The notes beneath the pieces are model-generated. The model saw only the letters and a program-made list of their open reading frames with translations. It was not told where the DNA came from and ran no database searches. A DNA stretch of 64,000 bases from JABMQB01 sp963666575 (GTDB taxonomy: Bacteria > Bacteroidota > Bacteroidia > Bacteroidales > Prolixibacteraceae), in NCBI GenBank assembly GCA_963666575.2, contig CAXXYG010000027.1, positions 636,607-700,606 of the forward strand, given 5' to 3'. This document shows positions 1-9,687 of the stretch, one piece after another. Position 1 is the stretch's first letter, and each line of letters begins with the position of its first letter. Made by a program: the position numbers and the translations under genes.

Positions 1-3000
1 GATATTACTCTGGTTGCTTTTGATGCCAGTCAGGATAATAGACCAATTATGTCTGTTGCATGGCATCCTACATATCAGAGATATTATGTTTCGCTTGGAA
101 GTCTTAATCAAATGTATTTTTATTCCTTCAATTCGACAGGTAGCCAGTTGTCAAAAACGCAACATGATTTTGATAACAGAGGACTTTGGTATAACACAAG
201 CAACAATCGTCTGGAAGGAAACGATTATGTCGGGTATTTAGGATACTATCCGCTTTCATCAGGAACTCCCTCCGGCAATGTTACAGGTAAAGTAAAATTA
301 TCGGGTATAGATAATACTCAACTAGGCGGGGTAAGGAATAGTGCAAATGGTGAGATTCTTTTTTGGAACGGAACTAGTGTTTTGCGCTATAATTCAAGTG
401 GTACATCCTTAGGAACTATAGACATAACAAAACCAGATGGCGCTACCTTTAATGGTTCACACATGATATACACAGGTGTAGCAGGTAAAGAACTGGGATT
501 TTATGACCGCTCAAATAAGCGGGTCTATCTCTATGATATTTCGGGAGGAACTTTCTCATTTTATGTAAATATGCCTGCTTCTGCCCCTACCCCAGGTTCT
601 TATGGGTTTGCTTACGCCAATAGTCGGGTTTTTCTTTGTGAATGGGGAAGTACATTTGGTAACTGTTATGGGTATCTTCTAAACTATAATGCTTCCGATA
701 TAAATATACAAGGTAATAATACTGACATTGTTGACGGGGACGATTCCCCGTCAACAACAGACCATACCGATTTTGGTTCGGCAGCGGTTAATGGTGGCAC
801 AGTAGTACGTACTTTTACCATACAAAATACAGGGAATATTGATTTAAATTTAACCGGTTCGTTGCCTTATGTAAGCATTGGAGGAACAAATGCTGCAGAT
901 TTTAGTATTACTTCAACACCATCATCAACAATAGCGGCAATTGGTTCAACTACTTTCCAGGTAACTTTTAATCCTTCAGTTGTGGGTACGCGCTCGGCAA
1001 CACTTTCTATTGCCAACAATGATGGAGATGAAAATCCTTACAACTTTAGCATACAGGGAACAGGTGCAAACGCCAAACCCACGGCATCGATTTTCACAGC
1101 ATCGCCCGGACCGTACCAAAACTTGGTGTACACTTTTTCCACTTCCGATTTTGGTTATTCCGATGGCGATGGCGACGCACTCAACCATGTGCGCATTACT
1201 GCCATCCCGGCAAGCGGAACCTTGTATGTTGATGCCAATAATAACGACACGTACGATACAGGTGAACAACTGGCTAATAATGGTACAGTTTCAAAAGCCG
1301 ACCTCGATGCCGGAAACCTGCAGTATTATACAACGGGTTCAACCAGCACATCGTTTACCTTCGATGTGAATGATGGCACTGATTACAGCACTCTAACCTA
1401 CACCGCTACTTTAACTATTACACCCAAGCCAACGGTAACATTGTCGGTTGGCGGCATCAATATAAGCGAAACAGGAGGTTCAACATCTGTTCTAGCTACT
1501 TTGTCCAATGCATACGGAGCAACGGTTACCGTTAATTTAGCTTTCACCGGAACAGCTACCTTAACAGATGATTATACACGCTCAGGCACATCAATTGCCA
1601 TTTCATCGGGTACAAGCGGTTCAATTACTGTTTCTTCTGCTTCCGATTTAATTGATGAAAACAATGAAACAGTAATTGTAGATATCAGCAGTGTAGCCAA
1701 TGGCACCGAAAGCGGTACGCAGCAAAAAACCATTACCATTACCGATGATGACACTGCGCCAACACTTACAACCGCAGCAATCACAACATTCAATGGTGTT
1801 TCTGCCACTATGGGAGGAAATGTAAGTGCAGAAGGAACTTCATCAGTAACCGAACGTGGAGTTGTTTATTCCACAACTGACAACACACCTGAAATTGGTG
1901 AAGCAGGTGTAACAAAAGATGCCCACGGCACAACAGGTACTGGTACTTTTAGTGAAAGTATTAGCGGTCTAAGTACGGTAACCAACTATTACATGCAGGC
2001 TTATGCCACTAGTGCAGCCGGGACAAGTTATGGAGGAGTAGAAACTTTTACGACAGATAAGGCCACACAAACCATTACTTTTAATGCCCTTGCGGACAAA
2101 ACCTATGGTGATACCGATTTTGACCCGGGCGCAACTGCAAGCAGTGGGTTAACTGTAACTTACAGCTCATCGAATACCAGTGTGGCTACAATAGTAAGTG
2201 GGAAAGTGCATATTGTTGGAGCAGGAACTTGCACCATTTATGCCAACCAGACCGGCAATAGCTCCTATTATGCAGCATCCCAGGTTTCGCAAACGTTAAC
2301 TGTGAATAAAAAACAGCTGACGATGTCAGTCCCGACTATCACGCTTTCCAAAACCTATGACGGGGGTACCGATGCCGCAGTTACGCAAGGCACCTTAAGC
2401 GGATACGTTGGTACGGAAAATACCAACCTAAGCATTGCCTCGCAGGCAGATTACGATACCAAGGATGTAGGCACCGGAAAAACCATCACAGTGGTGTACA
2501 CCTTAACAGGCAGTGCAGGCAGCAACTATTTAAAGCCTGTGGATTATACCGACAATACCGGGGAAATCACAGCCAAACAGCTGACGATGTCAGACCCGAC
2601 TATCACGCTTTCCAAAACCTATGACGGGGACACCGATGCTGCAGTTACGCAAGGCACCTTAAGCGGATACGTTGGTACGGAAAATACCAACCTAAGCATT
2701 GCCTCGCAGGCAGATTACGATACCAAGGATGTAGGCACCGGAAAAACCATCACAGTGGTGTACACCTTAACAGGCAGTGCAGGCAGCAACTATTTAAAAC
2801 CTGTTGATTATACCGACAATACCGGTGTCATCACAGCCAAACAGCTGACGATGTCAGACCCGACTATCACTCTTTCCAAAACCTATGACGGGGGTACCGA
2901 TGCTGCGGTTACGCAAGGCACCTTAAGCGGATACGTTGGTACAGAAAATACCAACCTAAGCATTGCCTCGCAGGCAGATTACGATACCAAGGATGTGGGC

Positions 3001-6000
3001 ACCGGAAAAACCATCACAGTGGTGTACACCTTAACAGGCAGTGCAGGCAGCAACTATTTAAAACCTGTGGATTATACCGACAATACCGGGGAAATCACAG
3101 CCAAACAGCTGACGATGTCAGACCCGACTATCACGCTTTCCAAAACCTATGACGGGGACACCGATGCTGCAGTTACGCAAGGCACCTTAAGCGGATACGT
3201 TGGTACGGAAAATACCAACCTAAGCATTGCCTCGCAGGCAGATTACGATACCAAGGATGTAGGCACCGGAAAAACCATCACAGTGGTGTACACCTTAACA
3301 GGCAGTGCAGGCAGCAACTATTTAAAGCCTGTGGATTATACCGACAATACCGGGGAAATCACAGCCAAACAGCTGACGATGTCAGACCCGACTATCACAC
3401 TTTCCAAAACCTATGACGGGGGTACCGATGCTGCGGTTACGCAAGGCACCTTAAGCGGATACGTTGGTACGGAAAATACCAACCTAAGCATTGCCTCGCA
3501 GGCAGATTACGATACCAAGGATGTGGGCACCGGAAAAACCATCACAGTGGTGTACACCTTAACAGGCAGCGCAGGCAGCAACTATTTAAAGCCTGTGGAT
3601 TATACCGACAATACCGGGGAAATCACAGCCAAACAGCTGACGATGTCAGACCCGACTATCACGCTTTCCAAAACCTATGACGGGGACACCGATGCTGCAG
3701 TTACGCAAGGCACCTTAAGCGGATACGTTGGTACGGAAAATACCAACCTAAGCATTGCCTCGCAGGCAGATTACGATACCAAGGATGTAGGCACCGGAAA
3801 AACCATCACAGTGGTGTACACCTTAACAGGCAGCGCAGGCAGCAACTATTTAAAGCCTGTTGATTATACCGACAATACCGGTGTCATTACAGCCAAACAG
3901 CTGACGATGTCAGACCCGACTATCACTCTTTCCAAAACCTATGACGGGGGCACCGATGCCGCAGTTACGCAAGGCACCTTAAGCGGATACATTGGTACAG
4001 AAAATACCAACCTAAGCATTGCCTCGCAGGCAGATTACGATACCAAGGATGTAGGCACCGGAAAAACCATCACAGTGGTGTACACCTTAACAGGCAGCGC
4101 AGGCAGCAACTATTTAAAGCCTGTTGATTATACCGACAATACCGGTGTCATCACAGCCAAACAGCTGACGATGTCAGACCCGACTATCACTCTTTCCAAA
4201 ACCTATGACGGGGGTACCGATGCCGCAGTTACGCAAGGCACCTTAAGCGGATACGTTGGTACAGAAAATACCAACCTAAGCGTTGCCTCGCAGGCAGATT
4301 ACGATACCAAGGATGTAGGCACCGGAAAAACCATCACAGTGGTGTACACCTTAACAGGCAGCGCAGGCAGCAACTATTTAAAGCCTGTTGATTATACCGA
4401 CAATACCGGTGTCATCACAGCCAAACAGCTGACGATGTCAGACCCGACTATCACTCTTTCCAAAACCTATGACGGGGGCACCGATGCTGCAGTTACGCAA
4501 GGCACCTTAAGCGGATACGTTGGTACAGAAAATACCAACCTAAGCATTGCCTCGCAGGCAGATTACGATACCAAGGATGTAGGCACCGGAAAAACCATCA
4601 CAGTGGTGTACACCTTAACAGGCAGCGCAGGCAGCAACTATTTAAAGCCTGTTGATTATACCGACAATACCGGTGTCATTACAGCCAAACAGCTGACGAT
4701 GTCAGACCCGACTATCACTCTTTCCAAAACCTATGACGGGGGCACCGATGCCGCAGTTACGCAAGGCACCTTAAGCGGATACATTGGTACAGAAAATACC
4801 AACCTAAGCATTGCCTCGCAGGCAGATTACGATACCAAGGATGTAGGCACCGGAAAAACCATCACAGTGGTGTACACCTTAACAGGCAGCGCAGGCAGCA
4901 ACTATTTAAAGCCTGTTGATTATACCGACAATACCGGTGTCATCACAGCCAAACAGCTGACGATGTCAGACCCGACTATCACTCTTTCCAAAACCTATGA
5001 CGGGGGTACCGATGCCGCAGTTACGCAAGGCACCTTAAGCGGATACATTGGTACAGAAAATACCAACCTAAGCATTGCCTCGCAGGCAGATTACGATACC
5101 AAGGATGTAGGCACCGGAAAAACCATCACAGTGGTGTACACCTTAACAGGCAGCGCAGGCAGCAACTATTTAAAGCCTGTTGATTATACCGACAATACCG
5201 GTGTCATCACAGCCAAACAGCTGACGATGTCAGACCCGACTATCACTCTTTCCAAAACCTATGACGGGGGTACCGATGCTGCGGTTACGCAAGGCACCTT
5301 AAGCGGATACGTTGGTACAGAAAATACCAACCTAAGCATTGCCTCGCAGGCAGATTACGATACCAAGGATGTGGGCACCGGAAAAACCATCACAGTGGTG
5401 TACACCTTAACAGGCAGCGCAGGCAGCAACTATTTAAAGCCTGTTGATTATACCGACAATACCGGGGTGATTAGCAAAAAGGCGCTGATAATTGCAGCTG
5501 ATGATAAAAGCAAAGTATACGACGGAGCGGTTTACAGTCCATTCACAGTGAGTTACGATGGTTTTGTTACAGGAGAAGATAAAAGCGATTTGGGTGGAAT
5601 GCTCACATTTATTGGCATAGCCACCACGGCAGTAAACGAAGGTACAGATTATATGATTACCCCTGCAGGACTGACTTCGAATAACTACGATATTACTTTT
5701 GTCGATGGTGTATTAATTATTGTGCCGTATGTTGCAGGCGACACCAATGGAGACGGACAAATTACAGAACCGGAAGTTGCAGGCGACACCAATGGAGACG
5801 GACAAATTACAGAACCGGAAGTTGCAGGTGATACCAATGGAGACGGAAAAATCACAGAACCAGAAGTTGCAGGTGATACCAATGGCGATGGAAAAATTAC
5901 AGAACCAGAAGTTGCAGGTGACACAAACGGAGACGGAACAATTACCGAACCTGAAGTTGCAGGCGACACCAATGGAGACGGTCAGATCACTCAACCGGAA

Positions 6001-7593
6001 GTCGCAGGCGATACGAATGGAGACGGAACAATTACCGAACCGGAAGTCGCAGGCGATACAAATGGAGACGGACAGATCACTCAACCGGAAGTTGCAGGTG
6101 ACACAAACGGAAATGGAAAGATCACCGAACCGGAAGTTGCAGGCGATACAAATGGAGACGGAACAATCACCGAACCTGAAGTAGCAGGCGACACCAATGG
6201 AGACGGAACAATCACCGAACCTGAAGTTGCAGGCGACACCAATGGAGACGGTCAGATCACTCAACCGGAAGTTGCGGGCGATACCAATGGCGATGGAAAA
6301 ATCACGGAACCGGAAGTTGCAGGTGACACAAATGGAAATGGAAAGATCACCGAACCGGAAGTAGCAGGCGATACCAATGGAGATGGAACAATCACCGAAC
6401 CTGAAGTTGCAGGCGACACCAATGGAGATGGAAAGATCACCGAACCTGAAGTAGCAGGCGATACCAATGGAGATGGAACAATCACCGAACCTGAAGTTGC
6501 AGGCGACACCAATGGAGATGGAAAGATCACCGAACCTGAAGTTGCAGGCGATACAAATGGAGACGGAACAATCACCGAACCTGAAGTAGCAGGCGACACC
6601 AATGGAGACGGTCAGATCACTCAACCGGAAGTCGCAGGCGATACGAATGGAGACGGAACAATTACCGAACCGGAAGTAGCAGGCGACACCAATGGAGACG
6701 GACAGATCACTCAACCGGAAGTAGCAGGCGACACAAACGGAAATGGAAAGATCACCGAACCTGAAGTAGCAGGCGACACAAATGGAGATGGGAAGATTGG
6801 CGATGGAGAGGTTGCAATTTGGACCATTGCAGACATAAGGGTTCTCAAAATAAATGAGAGTACTTATGAAAACCCCGATGGCTATATTTACTATTTATTA
6901 GATTGCGATTATGCGTCTGATAATGTTTCAGTGACATTTGAGCTTGAACCATACGCTACCTCATCTCATATTTCTTCGTTTGAAATAGCAATTCCAAAAC
7001 CGGGGATTTACAACGAGAACATTTTAGTTCTTTCTGCTGATAGCTCAAAAACCAGGACTTACCAAATTGTAATTGAAAAACGCTTCAATTTTGATGACAT
7101 TGTTATTCAGAAATACAACAATGTATTGCTGGTGAACAATAATTCGGAAACGAACGGTGGTTATCATTTTACCTCATTTAACTGGTACAAGGATGGACAG
7201 TTGATTGGAACAGGACAGTACTATTCTGCCGGGGACAATGCTTCAGACCAATTGGATTTGGATGCAGAATATGCTGTTGAAATGATTACCGACGATGACG
7301 ATGTACTAAAAACGTGTGAGTTCACAGTTGCTTATAATGTCTTTAGCCTTGGTGTTGCGCCCAACCCGATAAAATCCGGAAGTACAATTGATGTGACCAC
7401 TACTTACACTCCTGATATGCTTGCCGATATGAAGATAACCATATACAATCTTAACGGAGCTATGATAATGCAGGAAAGGTCGGGAAGTAATAACAGCCGT
7501 ATAACCCTTCCGTCATCTTTGACCCCGGGAACCTATGTGGTAACCACGAAGGCCCGGGGTGTTGAGCTGAGTACCAAAATTGTGATTCAATAA
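1..7593 (+). CDS. Giant repetitive T9SS-secreted surface protein (5' end outside window)
   Basis: The reading frame is open from base 1, so the N-terminus and signal peptide lie outside the window; at least 2,530 residues remain. In order: a beta-propeller-like region (1-720), a choice-of-anchor-D/HYDIN-like domain (about 740-1070), a cadherin-like and a Calx-beta-like domain (about 1080-1760, ending in TITDDD), an FN3-like domain (about 1770-2060), a bacterial Ig-like domain (about 2065-2310), twelve 88-residue MBG/YDG-like units (2314-5481), one divergent MBG unit (5482-5730), twenty-four 15-residue EF-hand-loop units (5731-6810), a cadherin-like sandwich (about 6820-7080), and a C-terminal type A T9SS sorting domain (about 7330-7590, with APNPI and LTPGTYVV). 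It is probably exported by T9SS and displayed on or shed from the cell as an adhesin or matrix protein; that role is inference. The next gene, 36 bp downstream, encodes a possible outer-membrane partner. Confidence 0.9.
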   Translation, partial: DITLVAFDASQDNRPIMSVAWHPTYQRYYVSLGSLNQMYFYSFNSTGSQLSKTQHDFDNRGLWYNTSNNRLEGNDYVGYLGYYPLSSGTPSGNVTGKVKLSGIDNTQLGGVRNSANGEILFWNGTSVLRYNSSGTSLGTIDITKPDGATFNGSHMIYTGVAGKELGFYDRSNKRVYLYDISGGTFSFYVNMPASAPTPGSYGFAYANSRVFLCEWGSTFGNCYGYLLNYNASDINIQGNNTDIVDGDDSPSTTDHTDFGSAAVNGGTVVRTFTIQNTGNIDLNLTGSLPYVSIGGTNAADFSITSTPSSTIAAIGSTTFQVTFNPSVVGTRSATLSIANNDGDENPYNFSIQGTGANAKPTASIFTASPGPYQNLVYTFSTSDFGYSDGDGDALNHVRITAIPASGTLYVDANNNDTYDTGEQLANNGTVSKADLDAGNLQYYTTGSTSTSFTFDVNDGTDYSTLTYTATLTITPKPTVTLSVGGINISETGGSTSVLATLSNAYGATVTVNLAFTGTATLTDDYTRSGTSIAISSGTSGSITVSSASDLIDENNETVIVDISSVANGTESGTQQKTITITDDDTAPTLTTAAITTFNGVSATMGGNVSAEGTSSVTERGVVYSTTDNTPEIGEAGVTKDAHGTTGTGTFSESISGLSTVTNYYMQAYATSAAGTSYGGVETFTTDKATQTITFNALADKTYGDTDFDPGATASSGLTVTYSSSNTSVATIVSGKVHIVGAGTCTIYANQTGNSSYYAASQVSQTLTVNKKQLTMSVPTITLSKTYDGGTDAAVTQGTLSGYVGTENTNLSIASQADYDTKDVGTGKTITVVYTLTGSAGSNYLKPVDYTDNTGEITAKQLTMSDPTITLSKTYDGDTDAAVTQGTLSGYVGTENTNLSIASQADYDTKDVGTGKTITVVYTLTGSAGSNYLKPVDYTDNTGVITAKQLTMSDPTITLSKTYDGGTDAAVTQGTLSGYVGTENTNLSIASQADYDTKDVGTGKTITVVYTLTGSAGSNYLKPVDYTDNTGEITAKQLTMSDPTITLSKTYDGDTDAAVTQGTLSGYVGTENTNLSIASQADYDTKDVGTGKTITVVYTLTGSAGSNYLKPVDYTDNTGEITAKQLTMSDPTITLSKTYDGGTDAAVTQGTLSGYVGTENTNLSIASQADYDTKDVGTGKTITVVYTLTGSAGSNYLKPVDYTDNTGEITAKQLTMSDPTITLSKTYDGDTDAAVTQGTLSGYVGTENTNLSIASQADYDTKDVGTGKTITVVYTLTGSAGSNYLKPVDYTDNTGVITAKQLTMSDPTITLSKTYDGGTDAAVTQGTLSGYIGTENTNLSIASQADYDTKDVGTGKTITVVYTLTGSAGSNYLKPVDYTDNTGVITAKQLTMSDPTITLSKTYDGGTDAAVTQGTLSGYVGTENTNLSVASQADYDTKDVGTGKTITVVYTLTGSAGSNYLKPVDYTDNTGVITAKQLTMSDPTITLSKTYDGGTDAAVTQGTLSGYVGTENTNLSIASQADYDTKDVGTGKTITVVYTLTGSAGSNYLKPVDYTDNTGVITAKQLTMSDPTITLSKTYDGGTDAAVTQGTLSGYIGTENTNLSIASQADYDTKDVGTGKTITVVYTLTGSAGSNYLKPVDYTDNTGVITAKQLTMSDPTITLSKTYDGGTDAAVTQGTLSGYIGTENTNLSIASQADYDTKDVGTGKTITVVYTLTGSAGSNYLKPVDYTDNTGVITAKQLTMSDPTITLSKTYDGGTDAAVTQGTLSGYVGTENTNLSIASQADYDTKDVGTGKTITVVYTLTGSAGSNYLKPVDYTDNTGVISKKALIIAADDKSKVYDGAVYSPFTVSYDGFVTGEDKSDLGGMLTFIGIATTAVNEGTDYMITPAGLTSNNYDITFVDGVLIIVPYVAGDTNGDGQITEPEVAGDTNGDGQITEPEVAGDTNGDGKITEPEVAGDTNGDGKITEPEVAGDTNGDGTITEPEVAGDTNGDGQITQPEVAGDTNGDGTITEPEVAGDTNGDGQITQPEVAGDTNGNGKITEPEVAGDTNGDGTITEPEVAGDTNGDGTITEPEVAGDTNGDGQITQPEVAGDTNGDGKITEPEVAGDTNGNGKITEPEVAGDTNGDGTITEPEVAGDTNGDGKITEPEVAGDTNGDGTITEPEVAGDTNGDGKITEPEVAGDTNGDGTITEPEVAGDTNGDGQITQPEVAGDTNGDGTITEPEVAGDTNGDGQITQPEVAGDTNGNGKITEPEVAGDTNGDGKIGDGEVAIWTIADIRVLKINESTYENPDGYIYYLLDCDYASDNVSVTFELEPYATSSHISSFEIAIPKPGIYNENILVLSADSSKTRTYQIVIEKRFNFDDIVIQKYNNVLLVNNNSETNGGYHFTSFNWYKDGQLIGTGQYYSAGDNASDQLDLDAEYAVEMITDDDDVLKTCEFTVAYNVFSLGVAPNPIKSGSTIDVTTTYTPDMLADMKITIYNLNGAMIMQERSGSNNSRITLPSSLTPGTYVVTTKARGVELSTKIVIQ
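728..757. repeat. Perfect 13-bp inverted repeat inside coding sequence
   Basis: TTGTTGACGGGGA at 728-740 is exactly complementary to 745-757 around the loop CGAT. It lies at the boundary between the propeller-like region and the choice-of-anchor-D domain and encodes the stretch VDGDDSPSTT. Confidence 0.85.
2314..5481 (+). repeat. 12 tandem 264-bp units encoding MBG/YDG-like domains
   Basis: Units start at 2314, 2578, 2842, 3106, 3370, 3634, 3898, 4162, 4426, 4690, 4954 and 5218, each exactly 264 bp (88 residues) with no frame change. Each contains KTYDG-xTDAAVTQG, YDTKDVGTGK and SNYLKPVDYTDNTG. Copies differ by a few bases only. The residue after KTYDG alternates G/D in units 1-6 and is always G in units 7-12. 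Units 7, 10 and 11 carry YIG instead of YVG. The pattern suggests two-unit duplications followed by other expansions. A collapsed or expanded assembly here is possible. Confidence 0.97.
5731..6810 (+). repeat. 24 tandem 45-bp units encoding EF-hand/dockerin-like calcium loops
   Basis: Each unit encodes V-A-G-D-T-N-G-[DN]-G-[KTQ]-I-T-[EQ]-P-E. Twelve of these residues match the canonical EF-hand/dockerin calcium loop DxNxDGxIxxxE; only a three-residue V-A-G spacer separates loops. Units 9, 14 and 23 have N instead of D at loop position 5. The last unit ends GDGE in place of TEPE. Period is exactly 45 bp. Calcium binding is inferred from the ligand pattern. Confidence 0.95.
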
Positions 7594-7629
7594 TATTATG
7601 CCATTTAACTTAAATAAAAAATAGACGAG

Positions 7630-8517
7630 ATGAATCAATACAAATTGATGTTTTTAACAATAATACTGTTACTGTCATTTGGGGCAGTAACAGCTCAAAA
7701 CGAGACAAGAAAAGAACAGGAACTTTCTGTTTACGGAAAAGGAATTTTTAATTCTCTCAAATATAAACTGCCAGAACGGGCTGAGTTAAATAAAGGTTAT
7801 GGTGTTGACTTTGGTGTTCAATATGCATTGTACCTGAATAGCAACTGGAGTGTTTCAGCGGGGCTCGAATACCAGCAATACCGTTCGGAAGCAATTCTTT
7901 CCGGCTTTAACGATTCTTACAGTACAACAGATGCAGAAGGAACTGATTTTGATTTCCGGTCTTCAGCAGATACCTACAAGGAACAGCAATGGGCCGATAT
8001 GATAAATATCCCTTTAACGCTCCGGTTTGAAACTCCAACTTCATTGTCAAACTCGTCAATATATTCTGCCGTCGGTTTTCAGTTTGGAATACCGGTAAGT
8101 GCAAAATACATGGCTACCGCAGAAAACCTAAAAACATCCGGTTATTTTGAACAATGGGATGCCACGTTAAATGGCCCGGCTTTCATGGGATTCGGTAGTT
8201 GGGGGACAAAACAAGGCAATAAACAGGAACTTGATATTCGTAACAGTTACTTTTTGCTGATGGAGGTTGGGCTTAAACAGCAATTAAATAAGAAACAAAG
8301 TTTATATGTTGGATTTTATGCCGACCTTGGATTGAACCAGATAACAAAAGGAAGCGCTTCTTCGTCAGCGCTGATTGAATTTGATGTCGATAATCCAACG
8401 GAATTTAAGTTCAATCCCTTGTTTTATTCTGCAACGCATGCTCAAGGAGAAGCTTATGCAACAAAACCTAAAATTCAAGGGTTTGGTATAAAAATTCAAT
8501 ATGCGATTAAGCTTTAA
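7630..8517 (+). CDS. Outer-membrane beta-barrel protein, possible partner of the giant surface protein
   Basis: A 295-residue protein with a clear signal peptide (about 1-22, ending VTAQ) followed by alternating hydrophobic/polar strands rich in aromatic residues, as in 8- to 12-strand outer-membrane barrels. It ends YAIKL, with a hydrophobic terminal strand. It starts 36 bp after the stop of the giant T9SS protein on the same strand, so they are probably co-transcribed. Giant T9SS adhesin genes are often followed by a PorP/SprF-type or other barrel gene that helps retain the adhesin; this one has no motif that lets me assign it to PorP/SprF. A generic OmpA/PorT-like fold (outer membrane protein beta-barrel domain) is the safest call. 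Confidence 0.75.
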   Translation: MNQYKLMFLTIILLLSFGAVTAQNETRKEQELSVYGKGIFNSLKYKLPERAELNKGYGVDFGVQYALYLNSNWSVSAGLEYQQYRSEAILSGFNDSYSTTDAEGTDFDFRSSADTYKEQQWADMINIPLTLRFETPTSLSNSSIYSAVGFQFGIPVSAKYMATAENLKTSGYFEQWDATLNGPAFMGFGSWGTKQGNKQELDIRNSYFLLMEVGLKQQLNKKQSLYVGFYADLGLNQITKGSASSSALIEFDVDNPTEFKFNPLFYSATHAQGEAYATKPKIQGFGIKIQYAIKL

Positions 8518-9170
8518 TTAACGACAGATCCAAACTTTGCTATTTTAATTCAATAAGGTGGAAATTGTTATTTTTTTGCTTTTTGTTTGATTGTTTTTAT
8601 ATGGTTTCCGAATGATGAAAACCTGACACAATCTGAACTGCATTAAAAAATACGTTACAAAATTACTGAGGAGCTGGAAAGAGTAATGTAGGACAAGGGA
8701 TGTGGGATGAGTTAGAATAATAATTTAAATAGCTGAATTATTGCTATAATTTGAGTTTTGTCTTCTGTCTCTCTGCATTCATAAAAGTCAATATAGAATC
8801 ATAATCTTCAATTAAAAAGTTCGATACTTGTCTGTGGTTCTCCACCTGATAATCAAAGCCTTACAAATTATTTTTGTAGGGCTTTTTTATTTGCATTCAA
8901 TCTGGTGCACTATTATAATTCTTTTATTCAAAACCTTATTATATGCCTTTCTATATAAAAGCTCAGAACTAAAATCTAGGAGAATCTCTCAAGCATGATT
9001 TTCAAATTTTAATACTTAGATTCATTGTTTGCTACAATCAGAAAATTTATTTTGTCCTATCCTCTCGTGATAAAATCCCTTTCCGTCGATAAAAATTGCC
9101 AGTTCTTCTATTTCGTTTTAGAATTTGTCCTTTTGCAGTTAGATTTGAATTAAACAAAAAATCAAACATC
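8518..9170. other. Intergenic region, about 650 bp, one terminator
   Basis: AT-rich DNA without a convincing gene. It contains a terminator near 8857-8890. A short stretch at 8818-8850 resembles a decayed tRNA 3' end (TTCGATA loop followed by GTTCTCCACC) but does not fold properly. Confidence 0.5.
8857..8890 (+). terminator. Rho-independent terminator
   Basis: AGCCTTACAAA pairs with TTTGTAGGGCT (one T-G wobble), followed by a run of T residues. It is about 340 bp downstream of the barrel gene and could end its transcript or that of a lost gene. Confidence 0.65.
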
Positions 9171-9575
9171 ATGAAAACAACAATAAAACAATTAGCAACA
9201 GCAACATTTATCGCTCTTATATTATTAGTTGTAAATGTAAAAGCAGAAGGAACAGAATTAACAGTTGTAAACAGTGAAATCAGTGAAACTTCACTTCAAT
9301 TGGAAAACTGGATGATTGATGAAACAATCTGGAAACCTAATTCTTATAGTTGGGCCGAGATGGATTTTGAAGATGAAACAAATTTGCAACTTGAAAACTG
9401 GATGACAAGCGAAGAAGTTTGGAATTTAAACAACATTTTTGTTGAAGACATTGAAGCAGAAATGGAACTTGAAAGCTGGATGATAAATAAGGAAATATGG
9501 AATATAGAAAACACAAATATTAAAACAGAATTAATAATTGAAAATTGGATGATTGATAACAAATATTGGAAATAA
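9171..9575 (+). CDS. Small secreted protein with four LExWM repeats
   Basis: 134 residues starting at the ATG preceded by AAACATC; an upstream in-frame start would destroy the signal peptide. Residues 1-24 are a signal peptide (MKTTIKQ then a hydrophobic core, ending VKAEG). The mature part has four repeats of about 25-30 residues with the core L-x-L-E-x-W-M-x(5)-W: LQLENWMIDETIW, LQLENWMTSEEVW, MELESWMINKEIW and LIIENWMIDNKYW. The protein is strongly acidic between the tryptophans. I do not know an assigned function for such repeats; I recall similar LExWM sequences from other Bacteroidota hypothetical proteins. It stands alone, with a strong terminator 30 bp downstream, and so looks like a monocistronic, well-defined gene. 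It could be a structural, peptide-precursor or stress-related envelope protein. Confidence 0.8.
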   Translation: MKTTIKQLATATFIALILLVVNVKAEGTELTVVNSEISETSLQLENWMIDETIWKPNSYSWAEMDFEDETNLQLENWMTSEEVWNLNNIFVEDIEAEMELESWMINKEIWNIENTNIKTELIIENWMIDNKYWK

Positions 9576-9604
9576 AAGTAATGGCAAGTTTAGTTAAATT
9601 TTTG

Positions 9605-9633
9605 AAGGCTGCATTTTATACAGCCTTTTTTTT
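9605..9633 (+). terminator. Rho-independent terminator
   Basis: AAGGCTG / CAGCCTT stem (9605-9611 with 9621-9627) followed by eight T residues, 30 bp after the stop of the LExWM-repeat gene. Confidence 0.85.
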
Positions 9634-9687
9634 ATTTAATTAAAATTTCCAATCCTGCATACAACTCCTTCACAAAATAATTAGGAT

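Noticed and set aside
5685..6714. Long antisense frames across the EF-loop repeats, up to 333 codons
   Set aside because: They arise from the 45-bp period, which keeps other frames free of stops; the sense frame encodes clear domains.
2314..6810. Regular repeats considered as a CRISPR array
   Set aside because: Repeats are contiguous, in frame and coding, with no spacers; no cas genes nearby.
8818..8850. tRNA-like 3' end (TTCGATA, GTTCTCCACC)
   Set aside because: No acceptor or T-arm pairing that works and no 5' half upstream.
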